Shown here one piece after another: positions 15,145-23,477 of a DNA stretch of 24,511 nucleotides; the first letter of the stretch is position 1, and every line of letters begins with the position of its first letter. Both the position numbers and the translations under genes were made by a program. Below the pieces are notes generated by a model. It was not told the DNA's origin. It saw only the letters and a program-made list of their open reading frames with translations, and ran no database searches. The stretch comes from an uncultured Lachnospiraceae bacterium (GTDB lineage Bacteria > Bacillota > Clostridia > Lachnospirales > Lachnospiraceae): the NCBI GenBank assembly GCA_905201915.1, contig CAJKQE010000028.1, forward strand, positions 1 to 24,511, read 5' to 3'.

Positions 15145-15171
15145 TTGACGGGCGCCCTTTTCAATCGTCAA
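15145..15171. repeat. Inverted repeat in the spo0A leader
   Basis: TTGACG (15145-15150) and CGTCAA (15166-15171) form 6-base arms around 15 bases that include the 8-base palindrome GGGCGCCC (15150-15157), a striking GC patch in AT-rich DNA. It lies between the predicted start and the spo0A gene. The arms resemble degenerate Spo0A boxes, or the element may fold in the leader RNA. Confidence 0.45.
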
Positions 15172-15189
15172 TAACTGAAGACTCTTAGT

Positions 15190-15218
15190 ATTATATTCTC
15201 TGTTGTTTGCAGAATCAA
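15190..15218 (-). promoter_or_regulatory. SigA-type promoter of spo0A
   Basis: A TTGATT -35 (15213-15218) and a perfect TATAAT -10 (15190-15195) are 17 bp apart, starting transcription near 15183 with an 80-base leader. No second, SigH-type promoter with correct spacing was found. Confidence 0.65.
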
Positions 15219-15267
15219 GTCAAATCCTTCTACAATTTGTTTTTCTTTGCGATTATTTTCATTCAAT

Positions 15268-15274
15268 TTCGACA
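15268..15274 (-). promoter_or_regulatory. Spo0A box upstream of spo0A
   Basis: The minus strand reads TGTCGAA, a perfect Spo0A-box core. It lies about 80-90 bases upstream of the predicted spo0A start, just after the spoIVB stop, which would suit autoregulation. A 7-base match can arise by chance. Confidence 0.5.
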
Positions 15275-15298
15275 TATTCATGATTTTTCACTAGATTT

Positions 15299-16489
15299 TT
15301 ATAGCATATTTTCAATAAAAATCCCGTAACCTTTCGATGAATCCTGTACAAAAACATGAGTAACTGCTCCGATAAGCTTTCCATCCTGAAGAATTGGACT
15401 TCCACTCATCCCTTGTACAATTCCTCCTGTTTTCTCTAAAAGTTCCGGATCTGTTACCTGAATTTCAAAAGCTTTATTTGTCTTGGATTTATTTCTATAA
15501 ATTTCCGTTATTTCTATATCATAGGCGTTCACCTCTTCGTTTAGATTTGTCAAAAGTTTTGCTTTTCCTTCCTTTACTTCTTGTTGATATCCCACCATGA
15601 CTTTTTGATACGGCAAACGTTCTACATCAAATACTTCTCCAAAAATTCCCAACTCTGTATTTTTTTCTATGATTCCGATTTTTTTCTCCTGCTCATATTC
15701 GATATAACCAGACAACTCTCCCGGCATACCTTTTGCTCCCTTTTTAATGGAAACAATTTGTGATTCATACAGTTCCCCTTCTGAAATATCCAAAAGTTCT
15801 CCTGTATCCGTATCGCTAATCCCATGTCCCAGAGCACCAAAGTTTCCCTTTTCATCAATATACGTCATAGTTCCAATCCCCTGTGTATTATCCCGAACCC
15901 AAAGTCCTAATTTATATTTTTCATTTTGATCCAACACCGGTGATATGGAAAGAAGTATTTTCTCACCATTTCGGTTTACAAGAAGTTCCATGGTTTCTCC
16001 ATGGCTTGCTTCAATATTTTTAATCAAATCTCTTTTTCCTAAGACAGGGTTTCCATTGACTTCCAAAATATAATCTCCCGACTTTGCAATGTGCGCTGCC
16101 GGTTCTGCCTGTACGCCGTCCTTACCTGTAATTTCTCCTGTATCAACCACCAGTACCCCATGAGTTTCCATATATAAACCTACAGGCACACCACATACAG
16201 CTACCCACTTTTCCTCTGCTGTTTCTACCTGCACATCCTTTAAATAAACCATATCCAGAAAATAGCAAGGTATTTGGTAACTGCCGTTTTTTGACACGTC
16301 AATGCTTTTTGAATACGTTACAAAAGGATAATCCAACATCTGGGAAACTCCTCTTTCCTGTCCCTGACGGATATAAATGGTGTCTGGAATTACCTTTTTT
16401 AGATAGTCAATTCCAAAAGCTGTCATAAAGCACATATCCGCTAGCAATAATCCGAAAATGAGGAGGCGATAATTACGTTTTTTCTGCAA
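15299..16489 (-). CDS. spoIVB: SpoIVB serine peptidase (S55)
   Basis: SpoIVB is secreted from the forespore and cleaves SpoIVFA, which releases processing of pro-SigK in the mother cell. Taking the TTG at 16489, the protein has 396 residues: a basic N-terminus, one transmembrane segment (about 8-28), a PDZ domain (about 110-185) and the S55 peptidase domain. Catalytic residues are H222 (LGHGISD), D347 (VTDPELL) and S362 (GMSGSPI), spaced almost as H236, D363 and S378 of B. subtilis. The frame is open to an ATG at 16576, but that start has a poor ribosome binding site and would add 29 polar residues before the usual basic, hydrophobic N-terminus. AAAGGA lies 9 bases before the TTG. The spoIVB-spo0A order is conserved. 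Confidence 0.93.
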   Translation of the reverse strand: MQKKRNYRLLIFGLLLADMCFMTAFGIDYLKKVIPDTIYIRQGQERGVSQMLDYPFVTYSKSIDVSKNGSYQIPCYFLDMVYLKDVQVETAEEKWVAVCGVPVGLYMETHGVLVVDTGEITGKDGVQAEPAAHIAKSGDYILEVNGNPVLGKRDLIKNIEASHGETMELLVNRNGEKILLSISPVLDQNEKYKLGLWVRDNTQGIGTMTYIDEKGNFGALGHGISDTDTGELLDISEGELYESQIVSIKKGAKGMPGELSGYIEYEQEKKIGIIEKNTELGIFGEVFDVERLPYQKVMVGYQQEVKEGKAKLLTNLNEEVNAYDIEITEIYRNKSKTNKAFEIQVTDPELLEKTGGIVQGMSGSPILQDGKLIGAVTHVFVQDSSKGYGIFIENML

Positions 16490-16610
16490 AAAATCAAATC
16501 CTTTCCTATTTTTTTCAAATTTTACCGTTATATTTAAGATAAATTTTCCGCCTGTGGCAGGTTGCTTCTGTAACATAATACCTGTCCGCCGCAGTACGAT
16601 CCTATTACAT

Positions 16611-16641
16611 AAAAAAAAGATACACTGCTGTGTACCTTTTT
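16611..16641 (-). terminator. Terminator of the xseA-recN operon
   Basis: On the minus strand a 12-pair stem (AAAAAGGTACAC with GTGTATCTTTTT, loop AGCA) is followed by eight T residues in all. It lies about 18 bases after the recN stop and isolates spoIVB, which therefore needs its own promoter; I could not identify one in 16490-16610. Confidence 0.9.
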
Positions 16642-16658
16642 AGTATGTGATATTTTCT

Positions 16659-18341
16659 TTATTTCACTCTTGTATTTTTTTGTTGTCGTGCCAAATCTTT
16701 CATTTCTCTTGCATTCTGCAGCACAGCATTTGTTATTTCTGCGCCACCTAACATTCTGGCAAGTTCTTCCACTGACTGTTCCTCATTAAGTCTGAAAATT
16801 TCTGTAACAGTTTCACTATTTTTTACCTGTTTTTCAATAACATAGTGACTGCTCGCCTGAGACGCTATCTGAGGCAAATGTGTAATACAAAGCACTTGAT
16901 GTTTTTCTCCGATTAACGCCATTTTCTCTGCAACCTTCTGAGCTGTTCTGCCGCTGATTCCTGTATCAATTTCATCGAAAATCAAAGTTTCTGTACAATC
17001 TTTATCTGCCAGCAACGTTTTAATTGCCAACATAATTCTGGAAAGCTCACCGCCTGATACTACTTTTGAAAGTTCCTTTACCGGTTCTCCCGGATTAGTG
17101 GAAATCAAGAAATGAATTTGATCTTTCCCCAATGCTGTGAAATGCTCTCTCTCTTCAAAAGAAATTTCAAAAGAAACATTGAGAAAATTCAAATCCTGCA
17201 ATCCTAAAATAATCTGTTCCTGTAGTTGTTTTGCCCATTTTTTCCGCACCTTTGTCAAAACAGCCGAAGCTTTTGAAAGTTCTTCTTCCTTTTCCCTCCA
17301 CTGTTTTTCCAATTTTTCTTTTCTTTCTTCAAAATTCAAAAGTTTTTCCAGTTTTTCTTCCTGCTCTGTCTGATAGTCTAAAATCTCTGATATAGTATGT
17401 CCGTATTTTGCCTTTAACCCATTAATAAGATCCAGTCTTTTTTCAATTTCAAAAAATTCTTCCTCTGAAAAGGTAAATTCTGTCATATAAGAAGCTGTTT
17501 CTCTGTTAAAATCATTTAAAAGACTATCTACATCTGTGAGAGTAGATAAAAGTCCCTCCAGATTTTCATCAAAGGAAACAATTTGTGACAGCTTTTGTAA
17601 AGCTCTGCTTATCTGTCCTGCACTGCCTTCCTCATATCCTGTAAGCTGATAGACTTCACCTAAGTTTTCTGTGATTTTTTTACCATTTAAAAGTTTTCGA
17701 TAAGATGCAGATAATTCCTCATCTTCTCCATCTTTTAACTGAGCATCTTCTATTTCCTGTATTTCATATTCTAAAAAGTTAATTTCCCGTCTTCTTTGTT
17801 CTTCGTCTAATTGATAAGACTCTAATTCTTGTTTTATCCCGCGGTATTCTTTATAGAGTTCTTTTACTTTTTGTTTTTCTTTTTCAATCTCTGTCTGTCC
17901 GTAAGCATCCAAAATTTCCATCTGTTTGTCTGCATACAAAAGAGACTGGTGTTCGTGCTGCCCATGAATATCTAACAAAAGCTCTGAAATTTTCCGTATT
18001 CCGGAAATGGTTGTTGTCTCTCCATTTATCTTACTGATGCTTCTATTCTCAGTGAAACGGCGGGAGATAATCACCTGTCCTTCCTCAGGAAATACTTCCA
18101 GCTTTTTTAATTTTTCTTCTGTATCGGGGTTCACCTGAAATACCAGCTCCACATAAGCATGGTCTGCCCCCTCACGTATCATTTCTCTTGACATTTTCTG
18201 ACCTAAGGCAAGATTTACAGAACCAATCAAAATAGACTTTCCGGCTCCTGTTTCACCGGTTAAAATATTCAGTCCTTCTTCAAAATCCACCTCTGCTTCT
18301 TCAATCAACGCAAGATTTTTTACATGTAAATGTACTAACAT
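16659..18341 (-). CDS. recN: DNA repair protein RecN
   Basis: RecN is an SMC-like ATPase recruited early to DNA double-strand breaks. The 560-residue protein has Walker A GETGAGKS at 29-36, a long central coiled coil (about 160-390), the SGGELSR ABC signature and a Walker B with DEIDTG (456-461). The end of the ATPase head follows (ITHLPQIAS). The length is close to B. subtilis RecN (576). The ATG has GGAG about 10 bases upstream. It is the last gene of the operon after argR, as in B. subtilis, and is followed by a strong terminator. No LexA box was noticed directly before it. Confidence 0.97.
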   Translation of the reverse strand: MLVHLHVKNLALIEEAEVDFEEGLNILTGETGAGKSILIGSVNLALGQKMSREMIREGADHAYVELVFQVNPDTEEKLKKLEVFPEEGQVIISRRFTENRSISKINGETTTISGIRKISELLLDIHGQHEHQSLLYADKQMEILDAYGQTEIEKEKQKVKELYKEYRGIKQELESYQLDEEQRRREINFLEYEIQEIEDAQLKDGEDEELSASYRKLLNGKKITENLGEVYQLTGYEEGSAGQISRALQKLSQIVSFDENLEGLLSTLTDVDSLLNDFNRETASYMTEFTFSEEEFFEIEKRLDLINGLKAKYGHTISEILDYQTEQEEKLEKLLNFEERKEKLEKQWREKEEELSKASAVLTKVRKKWAKQLQEQIILGLQDLNFLNVSFEISFEEREHFTALGKDQIHFLISTNPGEPVKELSKVVSGGELSRIMLAIKTLLADKDCTETLIFDEIDTGISGRTAQKVAEKMALIGEKHQVLCITHLPQIASQASSHYVIEKQVKNSETVTEIFRLNEEQSVEELARMLGGAEITNAVLQNAREMKDLARQQKNTRVK

Positions 18342-18361
18342 TCTCAGAATACTCCATTTTT

Positions 18362-18820
18362 CTATTCATATACATGAATGACCTTTTTAATTTTATTCAT
18401 CAACGCCATTGCTTGTCCTTCATTTTTACAAAAACAGGCTATAGTATCATCTCCTGCAAGACTTCCTACGATTTCCTGAAAGTTGATATGGTCTAAAGCC
18501 GCTGCTGCTGCATTTGCCATTCCTGCTGTAGTTTTAATAACCAGAATATTCTGGGCAATATCCATTGACAAATAAGCATCTCTTAGCACGCGTATGTACT
18601 TTTCACTGTCTGCTGTGTTTGGGGAAGACACCAATCCATATTTTGAGCCTCCATCCTTCTTTGCCATTTTCATCAATTTCATTTCCCTGATATCTCTGGA
18701 AACAGTTGCCTGTGTAACTTTAAAACCTGCCTCATTTAATCTGGCTGCAAGTTCTTCCTGTGTCTCTATATCATATTCATTAATCAGCTCTACAATTTTT
18801 GACTGTCTGGCGATTTTCAT
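18362..18820 (-). CDS. argR: Arginine repressor ArgR/AhrC
   Basis: ArgR is a hexameric regulator that, with arginine as co-effector, represses arginine synthesis and in Bacilli activates its breakdown. The 152-residue protein has an N-terminal winged helix (KIVELINEYDIETQEEL; the TQATVSRD recognition helix at about 36-43). Its C-terminal oligomerisation and arginine-binding domain has the GDDT motif at 123-126. The ATG at 18820 is chosen because AGGAGG lies 8 bases upstream, overlapping the nadK stop; the frame extends to a GTG at 18829 that overlaps this site. No arginine genes are in the window. The argR-recN order is typical for Firmicutes. Confidence 0.96.
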   Translation of the reverse strand: MKIARQSKIVELINEYDIETQEELAARLNEAGFKVTQATVSRDIREMKLMKMAKKDGGSKYGLVSSPNTADSEKYIRVLRDAYLSMDIAQNILVIKTTAGMANAAAAALDHINFQEIVGSLAGDDTIACFCKNEGQAMALMNKIKKVIHVYE

Positions 18821-18832
18821 ACTTATCACCTC

Positions 18833-19696
18833 CTAATTTTTCATCTTTGTGCGAAGCACCTCTAAAAAACTGATATTACTGATTTTTATAATCTTTGTAT
18901 CACTTACAGAACGTTTTATCACAATTCTGTCACCTACATTCATAGAAATGTTGGTATCTCCGTCAAAGGATGCTACTGCCTTACCTTCCCCGTTTTTCTG
19001 CGCACCCTCAGTCACTTCTACTGTAATCTCATCTTCCGCAGGGAAAATAATACTTCTGGTATTCAAGGTATGAGGAGCAACCGGTGTCATAATCATAATA
19101 TTCGTTTCCGGTGACACAATAGGCCCGCCGGCTGAAAGGCTGTAGCCTGTAGAACCTGTTGCTGTAGAAATAATAATGCCATCTGCTGTATAAGAATTTA
19201 AAAATTCTCCATTCACATAGTTATTAAAGCGAATGACACGCAAGGGACCTTCTCTGCCTATCACAATATCATTTAAAGCCACATCCTCTGCCACCATTTT
19301 TCCCCGATGATATACCTTTCCACTTAACATCATCCGACGCTCAATGGTATAGGCATCTGCAATTAAATGATTAAGAGCAGGCTCAATAGAGTCTCTGTCA
19401 ATTTCTGCAAGATAGCCCAATGTTCCCAGATTTATTCCTAAAAGGGGAATTTGACGGCTTACCACATCTCTGGCAGCCTGCAGTAAAGTACCGTCACCTC
19501 CCAGCACAATCACACATTCCACGTCATCCGGAATGGCACGAATATCTGTATAATGAGTAAATGGATCTCGGTTTCCAAAGCTTGCCGGTCGTACAGCACA
19601 GCTCTTTCCCTTACTTTCCAGATATTTTGCAACCTTTTCAGATACTTGCAGTCCTTCATCTTTCTCACTGTTTGCAATAATATAAAATTTATCCAT
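18833..19696 (-). CDS. nadK: NAD kinase
   Basis: NAD kinase phosphorylates NAD to NADP, the only route to NADP. The 287-residue protein has the family's GGDGT motif (66-70, catalytic D68), NDIVIGR, and the ATP/NAD-binding TADGIIIST-x-TGSTGYSLSAGGP stretch, followed by the C-terminal HTLN-x-RSI segment. The ATG lies 2 bases after the tlyA stop with only a weak GGAT site, so it is probably translated by coupling. Its stop overlaps the ribosome binding site of argR. Confidence 0.97.
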   Translation of the reverse strand: MDKFYIIANSEKDEGLQVSEKVAKYLESKGKSCAVRPASFGNRDPFTHYTDIRAIPDDVECVIVLGGDGTLLQAARDVVSRQIPLLGINLGTLGYLAEIDRDSIEPALNHLIADAYTIERRMMLSGKVYHRGKMVAEDVALNDIVIGREGPLRVIRFNNYVNGEFLNSYTADGIIISTATGSTGYSLSAGGPIVSPETNIMIMTPVAPHTLNTRSIIFPAEDEITVEVTEGAQKNGEGKAVASFDGDTNISMNVGDRIVIKRSVSDTKIIKISNISFLEVLRTKMKN

Positions 19697-19698
19697 AT

Positions 19699-20505
19699 CT
19701 ATTTATCCAGTTCTTTATGAGCATTTGCTACAGTTTCCTTTACATCCAACAAAGTATCCTCAGGAAAACCATCTACTTTCTTTTTCAAATGAAGAAGGTA
19801 TTCAATATTACCTTCCGGCCCTTTAATAGGAGAATACTCTAAATGTAATGTGGCATAACCAATACTTTGGGCATATTCCACTACTTTTTCAATAACTTCC
19901 TCATGTACTTCAGGTTCTCTTACTACACCTTTTTTCCCTACTTTTTCTCTGCCTGCCTCAAACTGTGGTTTAATCAGACAAACCACCTCTCCATCTTCTC
20001 TTAACAGATGGTATACCGGCAATAAGACTTTGGTAAGGGAAATAAAAGATACATCAATAGAAGAAAAATCTGCTGCTTCCTGTAAATCTTCCGGTACCAC
20101 ATAACGAATATTTGTTTTTTCCATACATACAACACGCGGGTCATTTCGCAGCTTCCAATCCAGCTGTCCATGTCCTACATCAATGGCATAAACTTTCACT
20201 GCGCCATTTTGCAGCATACAATCTGTAAATCCTCCTGTGGAAGAACCTACATCCATACAAATTTTATTCTCTAAAACAACGTCAAAATGACTCATTGCCT
20301 TTTCAAGCTTTAAGCCACCACGACTTACATATTTTAAGGTATTGCCGCGAACCTCAATGTTCACGGTTTCCTGAAACATCGTTCCTGCCTTATCTTCTTT
20401 CTGATTATCTACATATACGTTTCCTGCCATAATGACAGCTTTTGCTTTTTCTCTGGAAACTGCCAATCCTCTTTTTACAAGCAGGACATCAAGACGTTCC
20501 TTCAT
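19699..20505 (-). CDS. tlyA: TlyA-family rRNA 2'-O-methyltransferase
   Basis: A 268-residue protein with an N-terminal S4 RNA-binding domain (about 3-60; RLDVLLVKRGLA start) and an FtsJ-type methyltransferase domain. The S-adenosylmethionine-binding motif DVGSSTGGFTD is at 85-95, and the catalytic-type lysines in SRGGLKLE and LIKPQFE are present. TlyA of Mycobacterium methylates ribose in 16S and 23S rRNA; Firmicute relatives (YqxC) are assigned by similarity, some being called hemolysin-like. Its ATG directly follows the dxs stop (TAAATG), with AAGGAGG inside the dxs end, indicating tight coupling. The family call is sure; the target nucleotides are inferred. Confidence 0.92.
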   Translation of the reverse strand: MKERLDVLLVKRGLAVSREKAKAVIMAGNVYVDNQKEDKAGTMFQETVNIEVRGNTLKYVSRGGLKLEKAMSHFDVVLENKICMDVGSSTGGFTDCMLQNGAVKVYAIDVGHGQLDWKLRNDPRVVCMEKTNIRYVVPEDLQEAADFSSIDVSFISLTKVLLPVYHLLREDGEVVCLIKPQFEAGREKVGKKGVVREPEVHEEVIEKVVEYAQSIGYATLHLEYSPIKGPEGNIEYLLHLKKKVDGFPEDTLLDVKETVANAHKELDK

Positions 20506-22362
20506 TTATTTTGCCTCCTTGATTTTTTTATAAACTGAAACTGCATCAATTCCTGCTTTTTCCTTTAATTTTTCAGGATTTCCATGTTCGATAAATCGAT
20601 CCGGAAGTGCAATGTTCAACACTCGAACTTGTGGATGATATCTGTGCATATAATCAAGCACTGCACTTCCAAAACCACCTTTTTGTATATTTTCTTCCAT
20701 GGTTACAAGCAGGGAATGTTCCTTTGCCAGTCTGTCCAGCATTTTTTCATCCAGAGGCTTTACAAATCTGGCATTTACAAGAGTCGGAGTTTCTCCTTCT
20801 GCTTTCAGCATTTCATAAACCTGACAGCCTGTCTTTACCATACTTCCGATTGGAAGTAAAGCAATAGAATTTCCCTCGTAAATCATTTCACTGCGCCCTT
20901 TTAAAACAGGTGCTCTGTATTCTTCAAGCCCATCATAAGCTTCTCCTCTTGGATAACGAATTGCAATAGGACCATCATAATTTACTGCAAATTTCATCAT
21001 ATCGGAAAGCTCCCATTTATTTTTCGGAGCCATCACTGTCATATTTGGTATCATAGATAAATATGTTAAATCAAAGCATCCCTGATGAGTTTCGCCATCA
21101 CTTCCTACCAGACCTGCTCTGTCTACTGCAAAAATCACATGAAGATTTTGCAGGCATACATCCTCAATCATCTGGTCTACTGCTCTCTGTAAAAAAGAGG
21201 AATAAATAGCCACTACCGGTATCATACCGCCTAAAGCAAGACCTGCTGCAAAAGTTACTGCATGTTCTTCTGCAATTCCTACATCAAAAAATCTTTCCGG
21301 AAACATATTTCGGAAACGCTTTAATCCTGTTCCATCCGGCATTGCTGCTGTAATTGCCACTACACGTTTATCTCTGTCACCAAATTTTCGCATAACTGTA
21401 GAAAAAATATCTGTATAGTTCGCCTTTCCACCGCTGCTTAATGGAAGACCATTTTCCAGATCAAATGCTGCTGTTCCGTGAAAACGTGCCGGATGACGCA
21501 TAGCAGGCTCATATCCTTTTCCCTTTTCTGTTTTTACATGTACCAGAACAGGGCCTGAAATTTTTGCTGCTTCCTGAAAAATCTGAATAAGCTTTGAACA
21601 GTCATGCCCATTTACAGGGCCTAAATAAGTAATTCCCATGTCTTCAAAAAACATGCCCGGAATTACCAGTCGCTTAATGCTGTCCTTTGTTTTATGCAGT
21701 CGTTTAATCGTTGCAGGACCAATTCCAGGTATCTTACTCAAACCATTTTTCACACCTGTCTTAAATTCCTGATATCCTTCTGCAGTACGAACATTGCTTA
21801 AATAGCTGGATATCCCTCCCACATTCTCAGAAATAGACATTTCATTATCATTTAATACAATGATAAAATTCTTCTTTAACACAGAAGCGTTATTCAAAGC
21901 TTCATAAGCCATTCCGCCTGTAAGAGCACCATCTCCGATAATGGATACCACATGGTAATTCTCCTGTTTTAAGTCTCTTGCACGCACATATCCTACACCG
22001 GCTGATATGGAAGTTGAGCTATGTCCTGTATCAAAAGCGTCACAAGGACTCTCACATCTCTTCGGGAAACCACTCATACCCCCTAACGTGCGAAGTCCTT
22101 CAAAACCTTCTTTTCTCCCGGTTAAAATCTTATGCGTATAGGATTGATGTCCCACGTCCCAAATAAGCTTATCTTCTGGCAGACGAAACACATAGTGCAA
22201 AGCCATGGTAAGCTCTACCACACCTAAATTCGAAGCCAGATGTCCTCCCGTTTTACTTACATGCTCTAAAAGAAATTCACGAATTTCCTGTGCAAGCTGT
22301 TCCATATCTTCTAACAGCACTTTTTTAATGTCGTTTTCTTTCTTTATATTTTCTAAAATCAT
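20506..22362 (-). CDS. dxs: 1-deoxy-D-xylulose-5-phosphate synthase
   Basis: Dxs joins pyruvate and glyceraldehyde 3-phosphate with thiamine diphosphate, the entry step of the MEP isoprenoid pathway. From the ATG at 22362 the protein has 618 residues, close to B. subtilis Dxs. It has H41 (TGGHLASNLG), the thiamine-binding GDGALTGG at 143-150, the transketolase block with DRAGLVGSDGETHQG, and the C-terminal domain. The frame extends upstream to 22485, into ispA, but that part matches no Dxs and has no ribosome binding site. The chosen start has AGAGGTG 8 bases upstream, right after the ispA stop. With ispA next to it, it supplies precursors and makes a prenyl diphosphate. Confidence 0.97.
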   Translation of the reverse strand: MILENIKKENDIKKVLLEDMEQLAQEIREFLLEHVSKTGGHLASNLGVVELTMALHYVFRLPEDKLIWDVGHQSYTHKILTGRKEGFEGLRTLGGMSGFPKRCESPCDAFDTGHSSTSISAGVGYVRARDLKQENYHVVSIIGDGALTGGMAYEALNNASVLKKNFIIVLNDNEMSISENVGGISSYLSNVRTAEGYQEFKTGVKNGLSKIPGIGPATIKRLHKTKDSIKRLVIPGMFFEDMGITYLGPVNGHDCSKLIQIFQEAAKISGPVLVHVKTEKGKGYEPAMRHPARFHGTAAFDLENGLPLSSGGKANYTDIFSTVMRKFGDRDKRVVAITAAMPDGTGLKRFRNMFPERFFDVGIAEEHAVTFAAGLALGGMIPVVAIYSSFLQRAVDQMIEDVCLQNLHVIFAVDRAGLVGSDGETHQGCFDLTYLSMIPNMTVMAPKNKWELSDMMKFAVNYDGPIAIRYPRGEAYDGLEEYRAPVLKGRSEMIYEGNSIALLPIGSMVKTGCQVYEMLKAEGETPTLVNARFVKPLDEKMLDRLAKEHSLLVTMEENIQKGGFGSAVLDYMHRYHPQVRVLNIALPDRFIEHGNPEKLKEKAGIDAVSVYKKIKEAK

Positions 22363-22375
22363 TCGTAATGCACCT

Positions 22376-23266
22376 CTATTTTCTGCGGGCACATAGAGAC
22401 TGAAACAGTTCTTCCAGAAAATTCTTTTCTCCTGCAAACTCACGAAGGAGCTCAACTGCTTCATCTGTAAGCTTCTGCACCTCATTCCCCGCTTTTTCGA
22501 TCCCCTCTAAGGTCACATACGTGGTCTTATTATTTTTTTCATCACTTCCAATCGGCTTACCAAGTTCTTCTTCACTGCTGATAACATCTAAAATATCATC
22601 CTGTATCTGAAAAGCTATACCGATTTTACTGCCTATTTTCTCCAGCTTTTCAATATCTGAATATCCTGCAAGAATACCTCCGATCATAAGAGCTGCCTCA
22701 ATTAAAGCTGAAGTTTTATTTTCATATATATAATCCAGAAGCTGTTTTTCCAGAGGTTTTCCATCATTTTCTACATCAACCCCCTGACCGCCCAGCATTC
22801 CTTTTATCCCTGTTTTCTGTGCCAAAACTTTTAACGCCTTTGCCACACGGTGAAACTCTTTCTCATCTTTTGCCATATCAAAGGCACAAAACGCTGTTTC
22901 GTAGGCATAATTTAACAAGGCATCACCTGCCAAAATTGCCGCTGCCTCTCCAAAAACAATATGAGTAGTTTGTTTTCCACGCCTATATTCATCATTATCC
23001 AGAGCAGGTAAATCATCATGAATTAAAGAATGGGTATGAATCATCTCTAATGCAGCCATAAAAGGCTCAATGATTTCCCCTTCTCCTCCCAAAATATGAT
23101 AAGTTTCTCTCATAAATACAGGTCTTAAACGCTTCCCTCCGGCTCTCATACTGTAATTCACAGCCTTTGCCATTCGTTCTGAAAAGCCTTGCTCTGCAGG
23201 AAGAAATTTCTCAATAACAGTCTCTGCAAAGTTTGTTCTTTCCTGAAGTTCTGTTTTAAAATTCAC
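22376..23266 (-). CDS. ispA: Polyprenyl synthase, farnesyl diphosphate synthase type
   Basis: This enzyme condenses dimethylallyl and isopentenyl diphosphates, usually to farnesyl diphosphate, the precursor of undecaprenyl phosphate and quinones. The 296-residue protein has GKRLRP (44-49), the first aspartate-rich motif DDLPALD (84-90, with the two-residue insert typical of bacterial FPP synthases) and the second, DDILD (223-227). It overlaps xseB by 11 bases and ends 13 bases before dxs, so it is in the middle of the operon. Product length (C15 against C20) is inferred from the motif type. Confidence 0.94.
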   Translation of the reverse strand: MNFKTELQERTNFAETVIEKFLPAEQGFSERMAKAVNYSMRAGGKRLRPVFMRETYHILGGEGEIIEPFMAALEMIHTHSLIHDDLPALDNDEYRRGKQTTHIVFGEAAAILAGDALLNYAYETAFCAFDMAKDEKEFHRVAKALKVLAQKTGIKGMLGGQGVDVENDGKPLEKQLLDYIYENKTSALIEAALMIGGILAGYSDIEKLEKIGSKIGIAFQIQDDILDVISSEEELGKPIGSDEKNNKTTYVTLEGIEKAGNEVQKLTDEAVELLREFAGEKNFLEELFQSLCARRK

Positions 23267-23474
23267 TTAAATCACCATCTTTATTCATCTGGAGCATTTT
23301 TTTCTCAACCATATCAATTTTCCGGCTACACTGTTTTAATACTTCCATTCCTTTTTGATACATAGCAAAGGAGTCTTCCAAAGAAATATCTCTGCTTTCC
23401 AGCCTTTCTACAATCTTATCCAGTTCTTGTAAGCCATCCTCAATGGTTATTTCTTCTGTCTGTTTTTCAGTCAA
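23256..23474 (-). CDS. xseB: Exonuclease VII small subunit
   Basis: XseB is the short helical subunit that wraps the long subunit XseA to form exonuclease VII, which degrades single-stranded DNA. The 72-residue protein matches the family in size, with the typical DGLQELDKIVERLESRD-type helix and a second, SLEDSFAMYQKGMEVLKQC, helix. The start is a TTG with GGAG about 8 bases upstream; no ATG or GTG suits. It lies 3 bases after the xseA stop, consistent with stoichiometric coupling, and its end overlaps ispA by 11 bases. Confidence 0.93.
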   Translation of the reverse strand: MTEKQTEEITIEDGLQELDKIVERLESRDISLEDSFAMYQKGMEVLKQCSRKIDMVEKKMLQMNKDGDLSEF

Positions 23475-23477
23475 TCT

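Noticed and set aside
15190..15230. SigH-type promoter of spo0A
   Set aside because: GAAGGATTT and AGAGAATAT match the two box patterns well, but they are 20 bp apart where 11-12 is required.
22363..22485. 41-residue N-terminal extension of dxs
   Set aside because: It overlaps ispA, does not resemble Dxs and has no ribosome binding site; the ATG at 22362 has one.
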